A stretch of DNA of 64,000 bases, from assembly GCF_040412425.1 (NCBI RefSeq), contig NC_089777.1:37609037-37673036 (forward strand), given 5' to 3'. This document shows, in pieces, positions 1 through 16,056 of the stretch (its first letter is position 1; every line of letters begins with the position of its first letter). The notes beneath the pieces were generated by a model. It was not told where the DNA came from. It saw only the letters and a program-made list of their open reading frames with translations, and did not search any database. The position numbers and the translations under genes are program-made. The DNA comes from Macrobrachium rosenbergii. Its lineage: Eukaryota > Arthropoda > Malacostraca > Decapoda > Palaemonidae.

Positions 1-32
1 TACTGGTAATCCAGCAAATCTACTTGTTACTT

Positions 33-1905
<1,873 letters not shown>

Positions 1906-1908
1906 AAT

Positions 1909-1909
1909 T

Positions 1910-1987
<78 letters not shown>

Positions 1988-2040
1988 CAGTATATATACA
2001 TATATATACACATATACATACATATGTATATTTATATATT
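1909..2040. repeat. (TA)n microsatellite, impure right end
   Basis: A TA run of about 65 bases, then imperfect TATATACA/TATG variants to about 2040. The flanks show nothing gene-like. Confidence 0.95.
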
Positions 2041-2477
2041 TATAATGGAAACGTGGAGATAATGTTAGGGGACAGTGTTAGAATTTTGTGCATAAATCTG
2101 AGAAAGAGAAAATTATTTGTCAAAAAAGACGAATAAAAAAAAAAAACTTAAGGCACAAATAAAAATAAATCATAGGTGTGAATTCATATGGGAACATTAA
2201 CTGCATTATGTAATATTATGAGCATCTGGCGTCACAGCACCAATTAATGCCACTGTATATAAAAAATATTCTAAAATTTACCATTCCAAAGAAAAGGTAA
2301 AATTGGCAGAATGAAACCACGATATCTGAGTAGGGAAAACCGTCCCTAAAAGGAAGGAAAGTTATAAGCTAAGAGAATATTATTTTCAGGTGATTTTGTA
2401 TAAATATTCTCTCTCAAGTATACAAAGCTGAAACGAAGGTCGTGTGGAAATTGCAAGAAGCAAGTGCGCACAGGGAC

Positions 2478-2528
<51 letters not shown>

Positions 2529-2958
2529 TATAACAGAATCTACCCAATTCTTCAAACTAGCACTCGAGCAAATCTTATTTTTAAATTCGACATTCTTGGT
2601 CTACACCTATGCGCCATTTATATATAACTGAAATATGAAACAATCTTCGAGGCATGAGACACAAACGCTGGCTTTATTTTTGATGTAATGCATCATGGGC
2701 AACTTCTTGATATTTCCTATTTAAATTCAACACTGAAGAGCAACAAGGACTCTTGAAGCGCAAATCTTCCTTGGCAGCTTTTAAGGATGAATAAATATTT
2801 ATCAGGTTCTAAACACACCATGAGCTCCTCCGATCCGTTCGTCTTGTATTTTGCGTTGTTTCAGTGTCTTTGCTCCTAGTGATCCTTTACATGGGTTTTC
2901 GTCATGTTGAACACTCAGCCATGGCTTCTATCCTATGGGTACTCCTGATAATCCACAT
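2041..2958. other. no gene recognised; contains a (GA)n run
   Basis: Non-coding by inspection. A (GA)n microsatellite of about 46 bases lies at 2481-2526. No coding exon or mobile element was recognised. Confidence 0.6.
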
Positions 2959-2959
2959 A

Positions 2960-5524
<2,565 letters not shown>

Positions 5525-5584
<60 letters not shown>

Positions 5585-5592
5585 TTTATATG
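5525..5592. repeat. (TA)n microsatellite
   Basis: TA run of about 60 bases with an impure right edge. Confidence 0.95.
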
Positions 5593-5649
5593 TTTATGGT
5601 TGAGTGCATTGAGACCTTACCTTGAAAATTTATTACATCTGACTCTTAG

Positions 5650-6750
5650 GCCGAGTCCAGTAAACATAAGCAAAGGTATAGGCTGAAGGCCTGCTTCAAA
5701 GGGGGGAAGTTTCAGTTAAACACTTAAGTTTTCACTTACATGAGCATATTTACATTAACTACATATCAGAAGAAAATGAAACGTAAATTTGGACAGGTAA
5801 ACAGAATCCTGCCGTTCCAAGGGAATAATAAACAACTGGGGTATTTTCCCTGACGTAATTTAAAAGGCCTGCTTCAAAGGGGCACTGCAGAGGGGGAGAA
5901 AGCAGGGGTTATACCACTGTGCACACAAGATGGTGCTCAGATTCAAAGCAGGTAACTCTCCTCTGTAATTGAAATACACATGGTTTCGTAGGTGTATTAG
6001 GAGCGTAATCAAGGAATCGAGGGCGTGCACGGAAGGTGCCTATAAAGGACCTCGATTCTGGTGACTTTAATTCCAAGCAGTAAACAAATAATTCACTTCG
6101 CTGTAAGTTATCGTTACGTTAACAGACTTTAAAGTAATACAGGTCTCACTGCGGGTATATCGCTTTAAAAAGGAAACAGAAAAATAACAGAAGGCTGATA
6201 GATGCGTGACTGACTTAGGAACCTTGACCTTGATACACTACATTCGTCAGGAGACGGCTTCCTCGTCCACGGGGACTGATGGTGGAGGGTAGCGTTAAGG
6301 GGCTTCACTACAAAAGGACACTGTATGCTCAAGGACAGCCACATGGGATTTCAAGGGACAGCTCAAGGAGCAGAGTGGAGAACTAAGTGTCCTGGGATAG
6401 TTCTGATGTCTTCTGGGTCCGAGGTTACTCTAAGGCTGAGCGAGTCGGGATTCCTTCTTTTATGCCCTCGTAAGGATTACGACATTGTTCATTCCAGGCG
6501 TTGCTGCTGTCATTCACCTGGAGTCCTGTTTTCTATACGGTCCGCATGCGGGGCACCTACCAGGTGTTCAATATGGCTGCAATCACAAGAGTCAGTCGCC
6601 AGCGTGGGAGTGCTTTCTCTTTTGGGTGTGCCTGCTTCGGCAGGATTAGCGATCTCTGCATGAATCCGCACCTGAAATCAAGATCGCTGGCAGTCACTAG
6701 GGCAAGAAAGTATTAAAAGGTTTTCCCACATGGGGTAGTGGTGAGAGGAT
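5650..6750. repeat. dispersed repeat, copy A
   Basis: Collinear with 17.0-18.2 kb. Shared landmarks in the same order include AACACTTA followed by TTCACTTA, GGAATCGAGGG, TGCGTGACTGA versus TTCGTGACTGA, CGTCAGGAGAC versus CGTCGGAGACA, GTCACTAGGGCAAG versus GTCGCTAGGTCAAG, and TTTTCCCACA near the right end. The copies are strongly diverged. It may be a solo LTR or another non-coding transposon piece; no terminal repeats were resolved. Confidence 0.5.
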
Positions 6751-6921
6751 ATGAATTAGGGGCGAATTTCCACCTGCAAACATCTTTAAGAAAAAGAAAT
6801 AAATAAACATGATTTCCAGAAAAGTAAAATTAATCTCATTTGCAAGTTACGTTACATTCATACTTGGAGGATGAGGTGGCATTTCTGAGGTTTACCTCTT
6901 GACAATAGATATATATTATGT

Positions 6922-7110
6922 GGGATCCGGCGAGTTTGTCTAAAACAATTTGTCTAAAATACAATTTGTCTAAATCAATTTGTCTAAACCAATTCGTCTA
7001 AAACAATTTGTCTAAAATACAATTTGTCTAAAACAAAATGTCTAAAATAAAAAAAATTAATAATAAAATAAATCAAAACAAAAATGAAAAAGGTGAATAA
7101 AAAAAAGTTA
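6922..7110 (+). repeat. left terminal inverted repeat of the first MULE
   Basis: Six to eight tandem variants of a 13-16 base TTTGTCTAAAA unit, followed by an A-rich stretch ending near AAAGGTGAATAAAAAAA. It pairs with 9463-9653 on the opposite strand over almost its whole length. Confidence 0.9.
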
Positions 7111-7420
7111 TTTTACAGAACTACAATGATTGTTTTGAAATAGAAACAAACTTTCCTGAATTTATACAAATCAGTCAATCAGTCCATCTTTTCTTATTGT
7201 TTAACTTCTAAACCATGGCTGTTTACTAAAATTTGTCGTTTATTGTAATTTAAATTGCTGCTCTCAACTACAAATAAACAACTAAAATTAGTCGTTTACT
7301 GTAATTTTAACTGCTGTTCTCTTAAAAACAAACATGGAAAACAAATCTTTCTTCATTTTACATAAACAAAGCACTTTCTTATTGTGGTAATATTCAAACT
7401 GGATATAGCTACACCCCAAA

Positions 7421-8661
7421 ATGCCTCTTGAATTCGTCGAATCGGAAAAAGGTCGTAAGAAATTAGTAGATAATGGATTTACATTTTACAAAAATGGTGA
7501 AAATGACGACCGAGTATATTGGAAGTGTGATAAATATCCGATAACAAAATGCCGCGCTCGTATAATTACGGCAAATGATCACATCGTAAAATCATCTACA
7601 AATCACAACCATGTATTAGATGCGGCCGAAAGTGCAGCAAAGGATATTATGACAAAAATACGTCATCAGGCTAAGACAACACAAGACGCACCCAGATCAG
7701 TTTTATCTAATGTGCTCGAAGATTGCGATCAAGCTGTTGCTCCAAAACTTCCTAAAGTGCAAAGTATGAAGAGAACTATAAGATCTGTAAGACAGCAAAC
7801 CCTCGCTGGACCAGCCTTACCATCAACATGCAGTGAAATCGTTTTTCCACCTGATCTAACCATTACTTTTAAAGGTGGTCAGTTTCTAATGTATGACTCG
7901 GGACCGGTTGAAAAACGTATTGTCATATTTGCAACCAAACAGAATTTACAGGGTTATCACAAAGTAGTCACTGGTATGCTGACGGAACATTTAAAACAGT
8001 ACCTTTGCTATTTCATCAGCTATATACATTTCATGGACTAAAACAGAAAGTTTCAAGTTGCCACTTCTTTTTGCATTACTGCCAGACAAAACAGAAGAAA
8101 CTTATATAGCTTTTTCACAGCAGTTAAAGAAGCTTGAACCTTTGTGCGCACCACTATCAATAACGATCGATTTTGAGAGAGCTATGATGAAAGCGTGTCT
8201 GAAGGAATTTCCAAATACAGAACAAAATGGTTGTTTTTTCCACTTTAGCCAATGTATTTTCCGTGCAATACGAAATAATGGCCTAAGACGAAAATATGAA
8301 ACAGAAACCAGTTTTGCTCTGCAGATGAGGATGCTACCAGCATTGGCATTCGTACCCGTAGCTAGCATAATAGACGCGTTTGAATTATTGTGTGATAACA
8401 ACATCTTCCCCCATGAAGCACAAGAGGTCATCGATTATTTCCAAGACACTTGGATTGGGAGGCCTAATAGACGGTACGCTCGACGTCCACCTCTTTTCCC
8501 ATGATATGTGGAATATGTATTCTAGAGTGCTTACGAATCTTCCTAAAACGAACAATGCCGTCGAAGCATGGCATCGTGGATTCGAAACTGAAGTAGGTGC
8601 ACATCACCCCAATATATGGAAGTTCATCAACTGTTTAAAAAAAGAACAAAGTTTAAAATGA
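7421..8661 (+). pseudogene. MULE transposase with N-terminal FLYWCH zinc finger (frameshifted)
   Basis: The first 206-codon frame (7421-8041) opens with a FLYWCH finger at residues 11-64: GRKKL, GFTFYKN, YWKC, CRARI, HNH, with candidate zinc ligands C36, C44, H62 and H64. A MULE-type catalytic domain follows. The first acidic residue sits in a YADGTF motif (D at 7981-7983), but only after a frame change near 7965. The second is in ITIDFERA (D at 8169-8171), followed by CFFHFSQ. The third is in NNAVEAWHRG (E at 8563-8565) after another frame change near 8450. The motifs are seen; transposase activity is inferred from the family. The breaks indicate a decayed copy, unless unrecognised small introns account for them. 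Confidence 0.85.
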
Positions 8662-9067
8662 GGTACGAATTGAGCAATATGTTGCAGGGATAGAGCCAGA
8701 ACCCCAAGGAAGCGCTATCGAGATTCAGCAAAACGTCTAAATAGTCTTGTTCAAACTTTTGATCAACATAATATTATTGATTACCTACGTGGTATTGCCC
8801 ACAATCTTTCTTTTTAACTATAAAAGTAGTCTATTCAGAAGTTATCTTTTAATAAAACCTTTATTAATCGTTTATGTATTAAATCTTACATTTTAATGTT
8901 CTATATGAATGTATTTTATTAATTTTAGGCTAAGTTACCTGTCTTTTCTTTAATTTCTTCCTTTATGTAATTCTACATCTAATTCTGCATTTAATAAATA
9001 TATTACTTTATTTTATTTTATTTACTAGAATTTCTTTCACCTCGTTCACACTTTGAACTACATTCCC

Positions 9068-9076
9068 CATTATTAC

Positions 9077-9131
<55 letters not shown>
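9068..9131. repeat. (TTA)n trinucleotide microsatellite
   Basis: About 20 units of ATT/TTA inside the 3-prime non-coding part of the first MULE. Read on the minus strand it gives a poly-Asn artefact. Confidence 0.95.
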
Positions 9132-9133
<2 letters not shown>

Positions 9134-9462
9134 AAAATAAAATTGTAAATAATATCTTTTGAAAAAAATAAACAAGAAAGAAGTTATTCGAAGTTCTTTC
9201 TAGAAATAATGATCTCAAAAAAAACTCCTAATTGCCACTTTAGGGTGTGGAGTTGATGATTTCCTGAAGTTGTTTATATTAGCTATATTTGTTTTCCCCT
9301 ATCGTTACCTATTTGAAAACGTTGGAAAAGCGTACAAGACTAAGAAAAGAAAAACCTAAATCTAACTTTCGATCTCTAACTCCCAATAAGGGAAGAAAAT
9401 ATAATTTATGAGCAAAAAATATAAAACCTTACCCGTAAAGAAACAGAAATTCAGAAAAGATA

Positions 9463-9653
9463 TTTTTTTTTATTCACCTTTTTCAATTTTTGTTTTGATT
9501 TATTTGATTATTTTTTTTTATTATTAATTTAGACAAATTGTATTTTAAACATTTTGTTATTGGACAAATTGTACTTTAGACAAATTGTTTTAGACGAATT
9601 GGTCTAGACAAATTGATTTAGACCAATTGTCTTAGACAAACTCGCCTAGACCC
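9463..9653 (-). repeat. right terminal inverted repeat of the first MULE
   Basis: Inverted counterpart of 6922-7110, with matching TTTTTTTATTCACCTTT inner edge and tandem TTAGACAAATTG units. It ends CGCCTAGACCC directly before the 9-bp target duplication. Confidence 0.9.
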
Positions 9654-9702
9654 ATATTATGTATATGCATATATAAATATATATACATACATAAACACAT
9701 GT

Positions 9703-9818
<116 letters not shown>

Positions 9819-9829
9819 TTACAGAGTAT

Positions 9830-11160
9830 TGGTGCAATTGCAATTCTTACCTTGTTGGGGATGCTTTTGACTGGGAACATATACATCGTAATAAAAAAAA
9901 AAGGGTTATCTAAGTGAGAATTCAATTAAGGGACGGTCTCAAGAGAGAAATTCTGGGTCTGAATTAATTATATGTATTTACAGGAATCAGAGGAATAAAT
10001 TACATGAAGCCATTAAAATTAACAATTGACAAAATTAAGAGTGCCACTCAATTAATAATGAGATATAAATAAAATAAGCAAGAGTGCTAGATTCATAGAC
10101 GTATGGGGCACAGGATGCAGATGTTCTCCAGTGTTCACACACCCCTTCTGTAATGTATGGAGAAGGAACACGATCACTGGGTGAACCGAAACAGTCTAAT
10201 TTTTACATGGAATGCTATACAAAATTTCAGGGTTCAGCACAATGCAAGGGGAAAAGGAAAAGGCAATGAATTAAGAGTAATAGATAAATGACCAAACACT
10301 CTCCACGGCACAGTATCTTTATTCCTTAAGCAAAGCTCCTTGGTTGTAGAATAGAATGACTCTCAGACGAGTGGGACCTTCTACATGTGGTACTTCAGGT
10401 AGCATTCTGGTGTAACTTGTATAACTTGTACTATAAAATGAATTTAACATGTGGTTAAGCCACTTATGCAAATGATACAAGAGTGATACTCAAGGTATCA
10501 AAAATACAATGTTGCATGCATATAGGCTAGGACGGATTTCTGCCTGTTAGGGTGGAGACCGGACTTGGCTAAAATAAAGTACAATTTCATACAAATCTAA
10601 AAACCCTTTATACATTCGTGTGGCTACTAAATTGGTGAGTGCCATATTACCTTGCGGATGTGGTGGGACTGAGCCAGGTGTGGCACTAGCGTCATCAGGG
10701 CCTAGTGGCTCTGTGATATACAATTAATTTTCCCTATAGGGGTTTTTAAAATTTGTTGTGCAAGTATCTGCATGAAAGGAAGGTTAAAGACTTGGAGTGC
10801 CAGAGGGTCTGGCAGTTAACACTCTCTGCAGATGTCAGAGTGTGATGCTTAGTAGGGGAGTTAGGCAAGGTAAAGGCTAGTGGTTACAAGGCTCAAAGTT
10901 AATTTACAAATGATTAGAGTTACAAGAGAAAAGTAAGTTACACTTTCACAAAGAGGAAGAGTAAAGGGAGTAACCAGGCATCCGACTCTGGTTGGGTGTC
11001 AAGGTACTCAGTTAAAGTGAGGCACTGTGTCAGAGGGGCATGAGTGCCAGGAGAGCTCTGTGTCTCCCGTAGGCTACCTGGACTTTCTAAGCCTCTGACA
11101 GCTGAGATATGGAAGAATTTCCATCAGAATCTCATCTTCTGAAGACTGGGAAATATAGGA
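9830..11160. other. no gene recognised
   Basis: No open frame or motif supports a gene. The stretch lies downstream, on the minus strand, of the Gypsy remnant at 11.3-12.8 kb and could hold its non-coding end or LTR, but no second copy was found to prove that. Confidence 0.4.
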
Positions 11161-11300
11161 AGGAGTCTCTGTGGGCGTGCGAGGTTCACAGGTTACAATG
11201 ACCAACTCAGGCATGGGTTGCCAGGCTGCGCCAGGGGGTGAACTTTCACTGAGGTCAGGGGAATCCAGAAGGGACCCTAGTAAACTTCAGGTCGGCTCTC

Positions 11301-12780
11301 TTACCAACACGGGTAGCAGGGCCAAGCCAGGCGAAGGGAGGGGGGGGCCAGACTGGGATCTCCTGAAGGGAGATCTACGGCGTGCTCTGGCACTGGCACT
11401 AAGGCGGGGTCAAGCACAGGAACTGAATTTGGAATTGGCTCAACGTTCGGGATGAATGGAGCATGGCACTGCTCAGGGCGCTCAAGTGGCACTGGCAGGG
11501 AAATTGAGGCAAGTTTGGGAGCTCCTGAAGGGAGATCTGTAGTGTGCTCTGGCACTGGCGATAAGGCGGGGCCAGGCAAGGGAATTAAATTTGGTAAGGG
11601 GTCAACGACCAAGACGGACGAGGCCTGGCATTGCTCAGGGTGTGCAGGTGGTACTGGTAGTGGTTCTGAGGCAAGTCTGTGAGGACTATTTGTGCCTGAT
11701 GGAGACTGTGAGGGGTCAGAACCCCTGGGTTGTCTTGAATTAGGCGGGGACAGAGAGTCCTGTCCGAGGAGGAGGTCATAGCCTCCAGGAAGGTAATTTG
11801 CTACTGTAAGTGTGCAGAGCTTGGTTCTGTGGGGCCTGATGACCCTCAAAGGAGCTGTTGGGAGAATCAATTTTACCTGATTAATACTCTTGATGGTGAC
11901 AAGTTTATGTTTTTCAATTTTAGCTCCATAAGGGACTTTGTCTTCCCTTACAATGGAGACTTGTGCGCCAGTGTCTTCAAATCCCTTGACCTGGCAGACT
12001 GGGTAGCTACCTTGAGAAGGTACCACAAATATAGGGCCTCGGCTGGAGAACCTAGAGATTGGTGATTGGTAACCACCTGTGCAATGGCGGGTGCAGCTGC
12101 TTTGCTAGGGCAATGCTTCCAGAGGATGGAGTGCCCATAGACTTTACATGCAGCGCAATAAATCTTGCTAAAGCCCTTTTGAGGAGCGGGTGAAGGTTTA
12201 GGATGTTGCTTGGATTGATCAGGGGGTGGCATGGCAGTGGCTCTTCCCTTAGATCGGCCTGGGATTCTTTTGCAGTGAGTGCAAATAAGAATTTTAAAAG
12301 AGGGCCCATTCTTTGATTGGGCTTGCAATGAGGTGTGACTTGGTGGGATCATCTTCCAATCCAGGGAACTGGTAGAAGGATAATAAGTGTCCCAATCATC
12401 AGCCAAGAGGCAGCACTCCTCGAGTGTGGTGGGACATAGCTCACTTAGGTAAGTAGCCAAGGAACTTGGGGCATAGTAGAAAAAATCCTCTAGCTGCATT
12501 CGTTGTGATGTTGATGGCATCCAGCCAACGCTTAACAGCTCGAGTTTTATGATAGGCCCATTATGTCCAAGTTTGACCTGCTTCCTTTGGTTGGTGGTTG
12601 GCCACACCAGTGTTGTCCCCAGCGTTCAGGGTAATTTCGAAGACCTTAATGACGGCCTTCCTGACCTCTTTGAGGGCCCTCTGAGTGCCATCGGTTAAGG
12701 AGCAGAAAGCGATTAGGTCCTTGCCACCCATGTGTTTGCCAGTGATCAAAGAGATCTCTGTTGCAGTAGGCTTGAAATAT
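11301..12780 (-). pseudogene. Gypsy-type gag-protease remnant
   Basis: Two overlapping minus-strand frames. The upstream one (about 12760-11948, in pieces) has Gag features: a SCAN/retrotransposon-Gag-like stretch ending in ECCLLADDWDTYYP, then a basic region and a zinc-knuckle-like motif C-x2-C-x4-H-x6-C (CAACKVYGHSILWKHC), whose last spacing is longer than the canonical four. The downstream frame (12026-11301) is protease-like, with DTGAQVSIV (Asp codon 11973-11975) and later LLLGQD. No reverse transcriptase, RNase H or integrase follows, so the element is truncated. Its upstream end stops at the terminal repeat of the element starting at 12782. Gag/Pol assignment follows from the motifs; the Gypsy clade is inferred. 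Confidence 0.75.
11337..11660 (-). repeat. two tandem 162-bp (54-residue) proline-rich units
   Basis: After the protease-like domain, the protein holds two imperfect 54-residue repeats (11660-11499 and 11498-11337). Both share LPVP, PEQC, a PN pair, PVPEH and DLPSG at the same spacing. They look like a disordered linker that grew by tandem duplication. Confidence 0.85.
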
Positions 12781-12781
12781 T

Positions 12782-13036
12782 GGGGCAGATAACAGAAAAA
12801 TCATGCAAATGATGATACAAGCATCAAATTTGGCACAAGTGTCCTCCAAGGTATATTAATCAAATCTGCCCAATTGGCCAATTGAAAATCCAAGATGGCG
12901 TCCATTTTCAAGATGGCCGCCCAAAAAACCACCCGAAGTAGAAGTTTTGCTTAGAAATATTTGTTAGTTGTAGTTGTCTGATATGCACGATCTAAGTGTG
13001 GATTCCTATGTTTTGAAGCCTGCTGAACTATATTCT
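12782..13036 (+). repeat. left terminal inverted repeat of the PIN-like element
   Basis: Matches 15794-16056 in inverted orientation with scattered substitutions and small gaps. Confidence 0.88.
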
Positions 13037-13373
13037 CCTATTTAAAAAGCACTCAGACATATTTCTCAAGATGACCACCAAGATGTTTGTCTTTCTTTAC
13101 ATAAGTTTTGTCCCGGCTAGTACATTTTCAAAGTTATGCATACTGTGCTGCTGTTTCTCAATCTGCTACTGTTCATATATGCAGCTGCAGAGTGATGTGT
13201 AGGGAAGCTCTGCCTGAGAGCACTTGCATCTTCCTTTGCAAACCTTCTTACAGGAGCACTTTGTCAATTCTTGACAGCTTGCTGCAATCAGTGGTAGTGT
13301 TGTCCAATGTATCTGCCATGCTTCTCCTTTCTGTGTCCACCCCCATTCAGCTGGACTGTTCATGTGTGGATTA

Positions 13374-15240
13374 CAGTGGGTTGCCTGGCCCCAGATGATC
13401 CCAGCCTGGTAGGCTGCACACTTTGCATGTTCTCTGAGGGCTGCCTGTGTTGGTGGAATTGAGTTGTATGGCCTCTGCTTGCGGGGCAAACAGATCTAGT
13501 CTTGCTTCATCCACACCAGTGGCTGCGCTTGATCTGTCGTACATGAGGACAACGAATCTTTCCAGCCTCTGCATGTCAAGATCACGAATCAATGTTGGAT
13601 GCTGGCTGAGAATGATGAATGTTTCAGTAATATCATCAAATACATTCCAAATCTGCCATGCAGATTTCTTCGCTTTCCCACGGAAGGCAGACACAATGTC
13701 ACATCCAGTGAATGCGTGAAAGTAGGGGATCCCTCTAGCTTTCTCAAGCCCAATTGCAGAAACTACCTCATGGACTGGAATCCATCGCATATGGGCTCCT
13801 TGGCCAAAGGCAATCCACATTTCCTGAAGACCTAGTTTCTGGAAAGATGGCAGTACAGATATTGCTATGACTAGCACATCTGTGTCATTAGCCTTGATGA
13901 TCATAGACTTCCTTCCGCCCATCAGTCGTTGCATCCCTAGCGTAGAGAAAAAAAAGTTAAGTATACCTTAGTTTTACCAGACCACTGAGCTGATTAACAG
14001 CTCTCCTAGGGCTGGCCCGAAGGATTAGACTTATTTTACGTGGCTAAGAACCAATTGATTACTTAGCAACGGGACCTACAGCTTATTGTGGAATCCGAAC
14101 CACATTATAGTGAGGAATGAATTTCTATCACCAGAAATAAATTCCTCTAACCCTTCATCAGCCAGTCGGGGGGATTGAACTCCGGCCCATCGAGTGACAG
14201 TCTGAAGCTCAACTGACTCAGCCAACAAAGGGCTTCCCTAGCACAGAAGTTGTGATATAGCAAAGTCTGATTTCGAAGCTCCATGATGGAGTTGAGACTT
14301 GATGTCTGCACTGTGTTCAATCATGCATACAAACTGAAGCAGTGATGGTGGCACAGCCTGTTCTAAGTCTTTGTCATGAAGATAGCTGCTGAAATTCGAC
14401 TTCTGACAGAGCATGTCTTGTCATATTATCCCAGCGGCTTTTGCTAGATGGATCGCTTCACCATAACGGGATGCTTCTGATAGGATTGAACCTACATCAG
14501 TTTCAACAGCCAACAGAACTTCTTGTCCTTGGTGATTAGCCTGCAGCTGTGGAATTTGCAAAAGCAGCTGATCCTTGAGTCGAGTAGGATGAACATCAGG
14601 CGAGTCAACACCAAGCTGTTCCAGCCTCTGCTTGTAAAGCTTGGTCAAATCAGCAAGCCTGAAAATCGGTGGCCTCTCACTGGCATTTTTCATCTCGCAG
14701 ATGTAGGTGACTAGTTCAGAGAAAGCAATTGGATATGCATCCTTCCAGTGTTCCTGTGCTTTTTCTTGCTCCCGCACCTTTAGGTATGCCCGTTCTTGGT
14801 TATACAATGCCGCCAAACAGCCAGGGTGATATTTCACTTCTTGGGCTACGACATTTCCTGCACTTAGTTTTGTATCACTGAGTTTTTGGCACATTCATTT
14901 ATTCTCCTATTCACTTGCATTGTCATTGCTTCTCTAAGCTTCCCTCCTTCAGTTTCGCAGAAGAAGCATTCTTTTGTTTTAGTTTCTTGGAGCTTTCGTG
15001 GAAACTTACTTCTACTGCCTTCATCACTAGTACCTACATGACTTACTCTTTTTTCAGCTCGGTGTAACTTTGTGTTGTTGAACAGAAGCCTGCAACTCTC
15101 ATGATATTGTGCCTTAGAACCTTCGTCAAGTCTTGCAGGGTCTAGCTTGACTGGTAGCGCATTGAGTGAGTGAAACAGAGGAATATTCTTTGCCAGGTTC
15201 GTATATCCACATCCCCTCTTCTGGCAAGATTGGCCTGGGG
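13374..15240 (-). pseudogene. uncharacterised transposon-borne protein: Cys/His-rich N terminus and PIN-like C terminus
   Basis: Read on the minus strand, an N-terminal part (about 15240-14865) has CQKRGCGY, LDEGSKAQYHESCR and ECFFC, suggesting metal-binding Cys/His clusters. A middle part (14894-14421) has KLSAGN and YHPGCLAALYN. A C-terminal part (13934-13371) has IKANDTDVLVIAI, LWIAF-like MWIAFGQGAHMRW and YFHAFTGCDIVSAF. The ANDTDVLV stretch resembles the acidic strand of PIN/FEN-type nuclease folds. From memory, related uncharacterised proteins occur in many invertebrates and fish; function is not established. A one-base slip in an A run near 14875 and a SINE at 13947-14234 break the frame, so this copy is a pseudogene. 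Confidence 0.7.
13947..14234 (-). mobile_element. tRNA-derived SINE, copy 1
   Basis: 288 bp flanked by a near-perfect 13-bp duplication (TCCCTAGCGTAGA at 13934-13946, TCCCTAGCACAGA at 14235-14247). On the minus strand the head resembles a tRNA with a GAGTTCAATCC B-box-like motif and the element ends in a T-rich tail. Related copies are at 62174-62455 and, truncated, at 37568-37660. It interrupts the PIN-like gene. Confidence 0.88.
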
Positions 15241-15793
15241 AGATTTTAGATCTTCTTTCTTAACCTCCTGACATAAGCAACAATTGGTCTATTCTGTTTT
15301 CCATGATCGTCCAGTAGAGTTCGCATCCATGATTACGATGACATTCAGGATCGAGGGTTTATCCTTTTACCACCCTGTACATGTAATAGTATAATAGGCC
15401 TCTTATGTCCTGTAATATACAATAGGAGCTTTCCTGTATGGGTACAACTAGGTTCTTGCACTGTGCCATACACCTAGTCCGATCGTTCATCCAGTGTCAT
15501 AAGTCCCGTGCGATCTGTACACCATCCAGATAACTAAAACCCTGTTATCCTTGGTTTGGCTCTCCTGCGCTGGCACGTCCTGTCCATTCAGGTGCGGCTG
15601 CCTAACTGATTTGGAGTTGATTAGGCAGCATTTGGGATACTAGTAGGTTGTTGCAGTATGATGCCAACATAAATTTCCTACTTGGCTGACACTGAACCCC
15701 ATCCTGAGTTTCACAGCAGTGATGTCATCAATGTGCCTTGGTAGTGCCCGACAATCACTCCTTTAATGCAGTGCCTTAACCATGTTATAAACT

Positions 15794-16056
15794 AGAAAAT
15801 ATACATCAGCAGGCTTAAAAACACAGGAATCCACACTTAGATCATGCAATTCGGACAACTACAAATATTTCTAAGCAAAACATCAACTTCGGGTGGTTAT
15901 TTTGGCGGCCATCTTGAAAAATGGCCGCCATTTTATGATTTTCAATTGGCCAATCAGGCAGATTTGATTAGTATCCCTTGGAGAACAGTTGTGCCAAATT
16001 TGATGCTTGTATTATCATTTGCACGATTCTTCTAAAAAATTACTCTTATCTGCCCC
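15794..16056 (-). repeat. right terminal inverted repeat of the PIN-like element
   Basis: Inverted partner of 12782-13036; its outer end reads TTATCTGCCCC. Confidence 0.88.

Larger units (their letters stand above)
6922..9653 (+). mobile_element. FLYWCH-type MULE DNA transposon, full length
   Basis: A 2732-bp element bounded by terminal inverted repeats of about 190 bp and a perfect 9-bp target duplication, ATATTATGT, at 6913-6921 and 9654-9662. Nine bases is the usual duplication for Mutator-like elements. The termini start GGG and share GGCGAGTTTGTCTA. Each terminal repeat contains several tandem copies of a motif close to CAATTTGTCTAAAA, an arrangement reminiscent of Foldback/NOF-type MULEs. 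The internal gene encodes a FLYWCH finger and a MULE-like transposase but carries frameshifts, so this copy is probably not autonomous. Confidence 0.9.
12782..16056 (-). mobile_element. DNA element with ~260-bp terminal inverted repeats and a PIN-like gene
   Basis: Bounded by long inverted repeats, 12782-13036 and 15794-16056, both starting GGGGCAGATAA from the outside. Shared inner landmarks include CATCAAATTTGGCACAA, CAATTGGCCAATTGAAAAT, AAGATGGCCGCC and AAGTGTGGATTCCT. Between them is one broken minus-strand gene with no recognised DDE transposase. No clear target duplication was found (left flank GAAATATT, right flank ACTACGTG), so the outer limits may be off by a few bases. It abuts the Gypsy gag remnant and may have inserted into it. 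Confidence 0.8.

Noticed and set aside
2346..2555. Frames with poly-Ser-Leu or Arg-Glu tracts beside (GA)n runs, here and at 24962, 30041, 42072 and 54804
   Set aside because: They are translations of GA/CT microsatellites plus random flanks.
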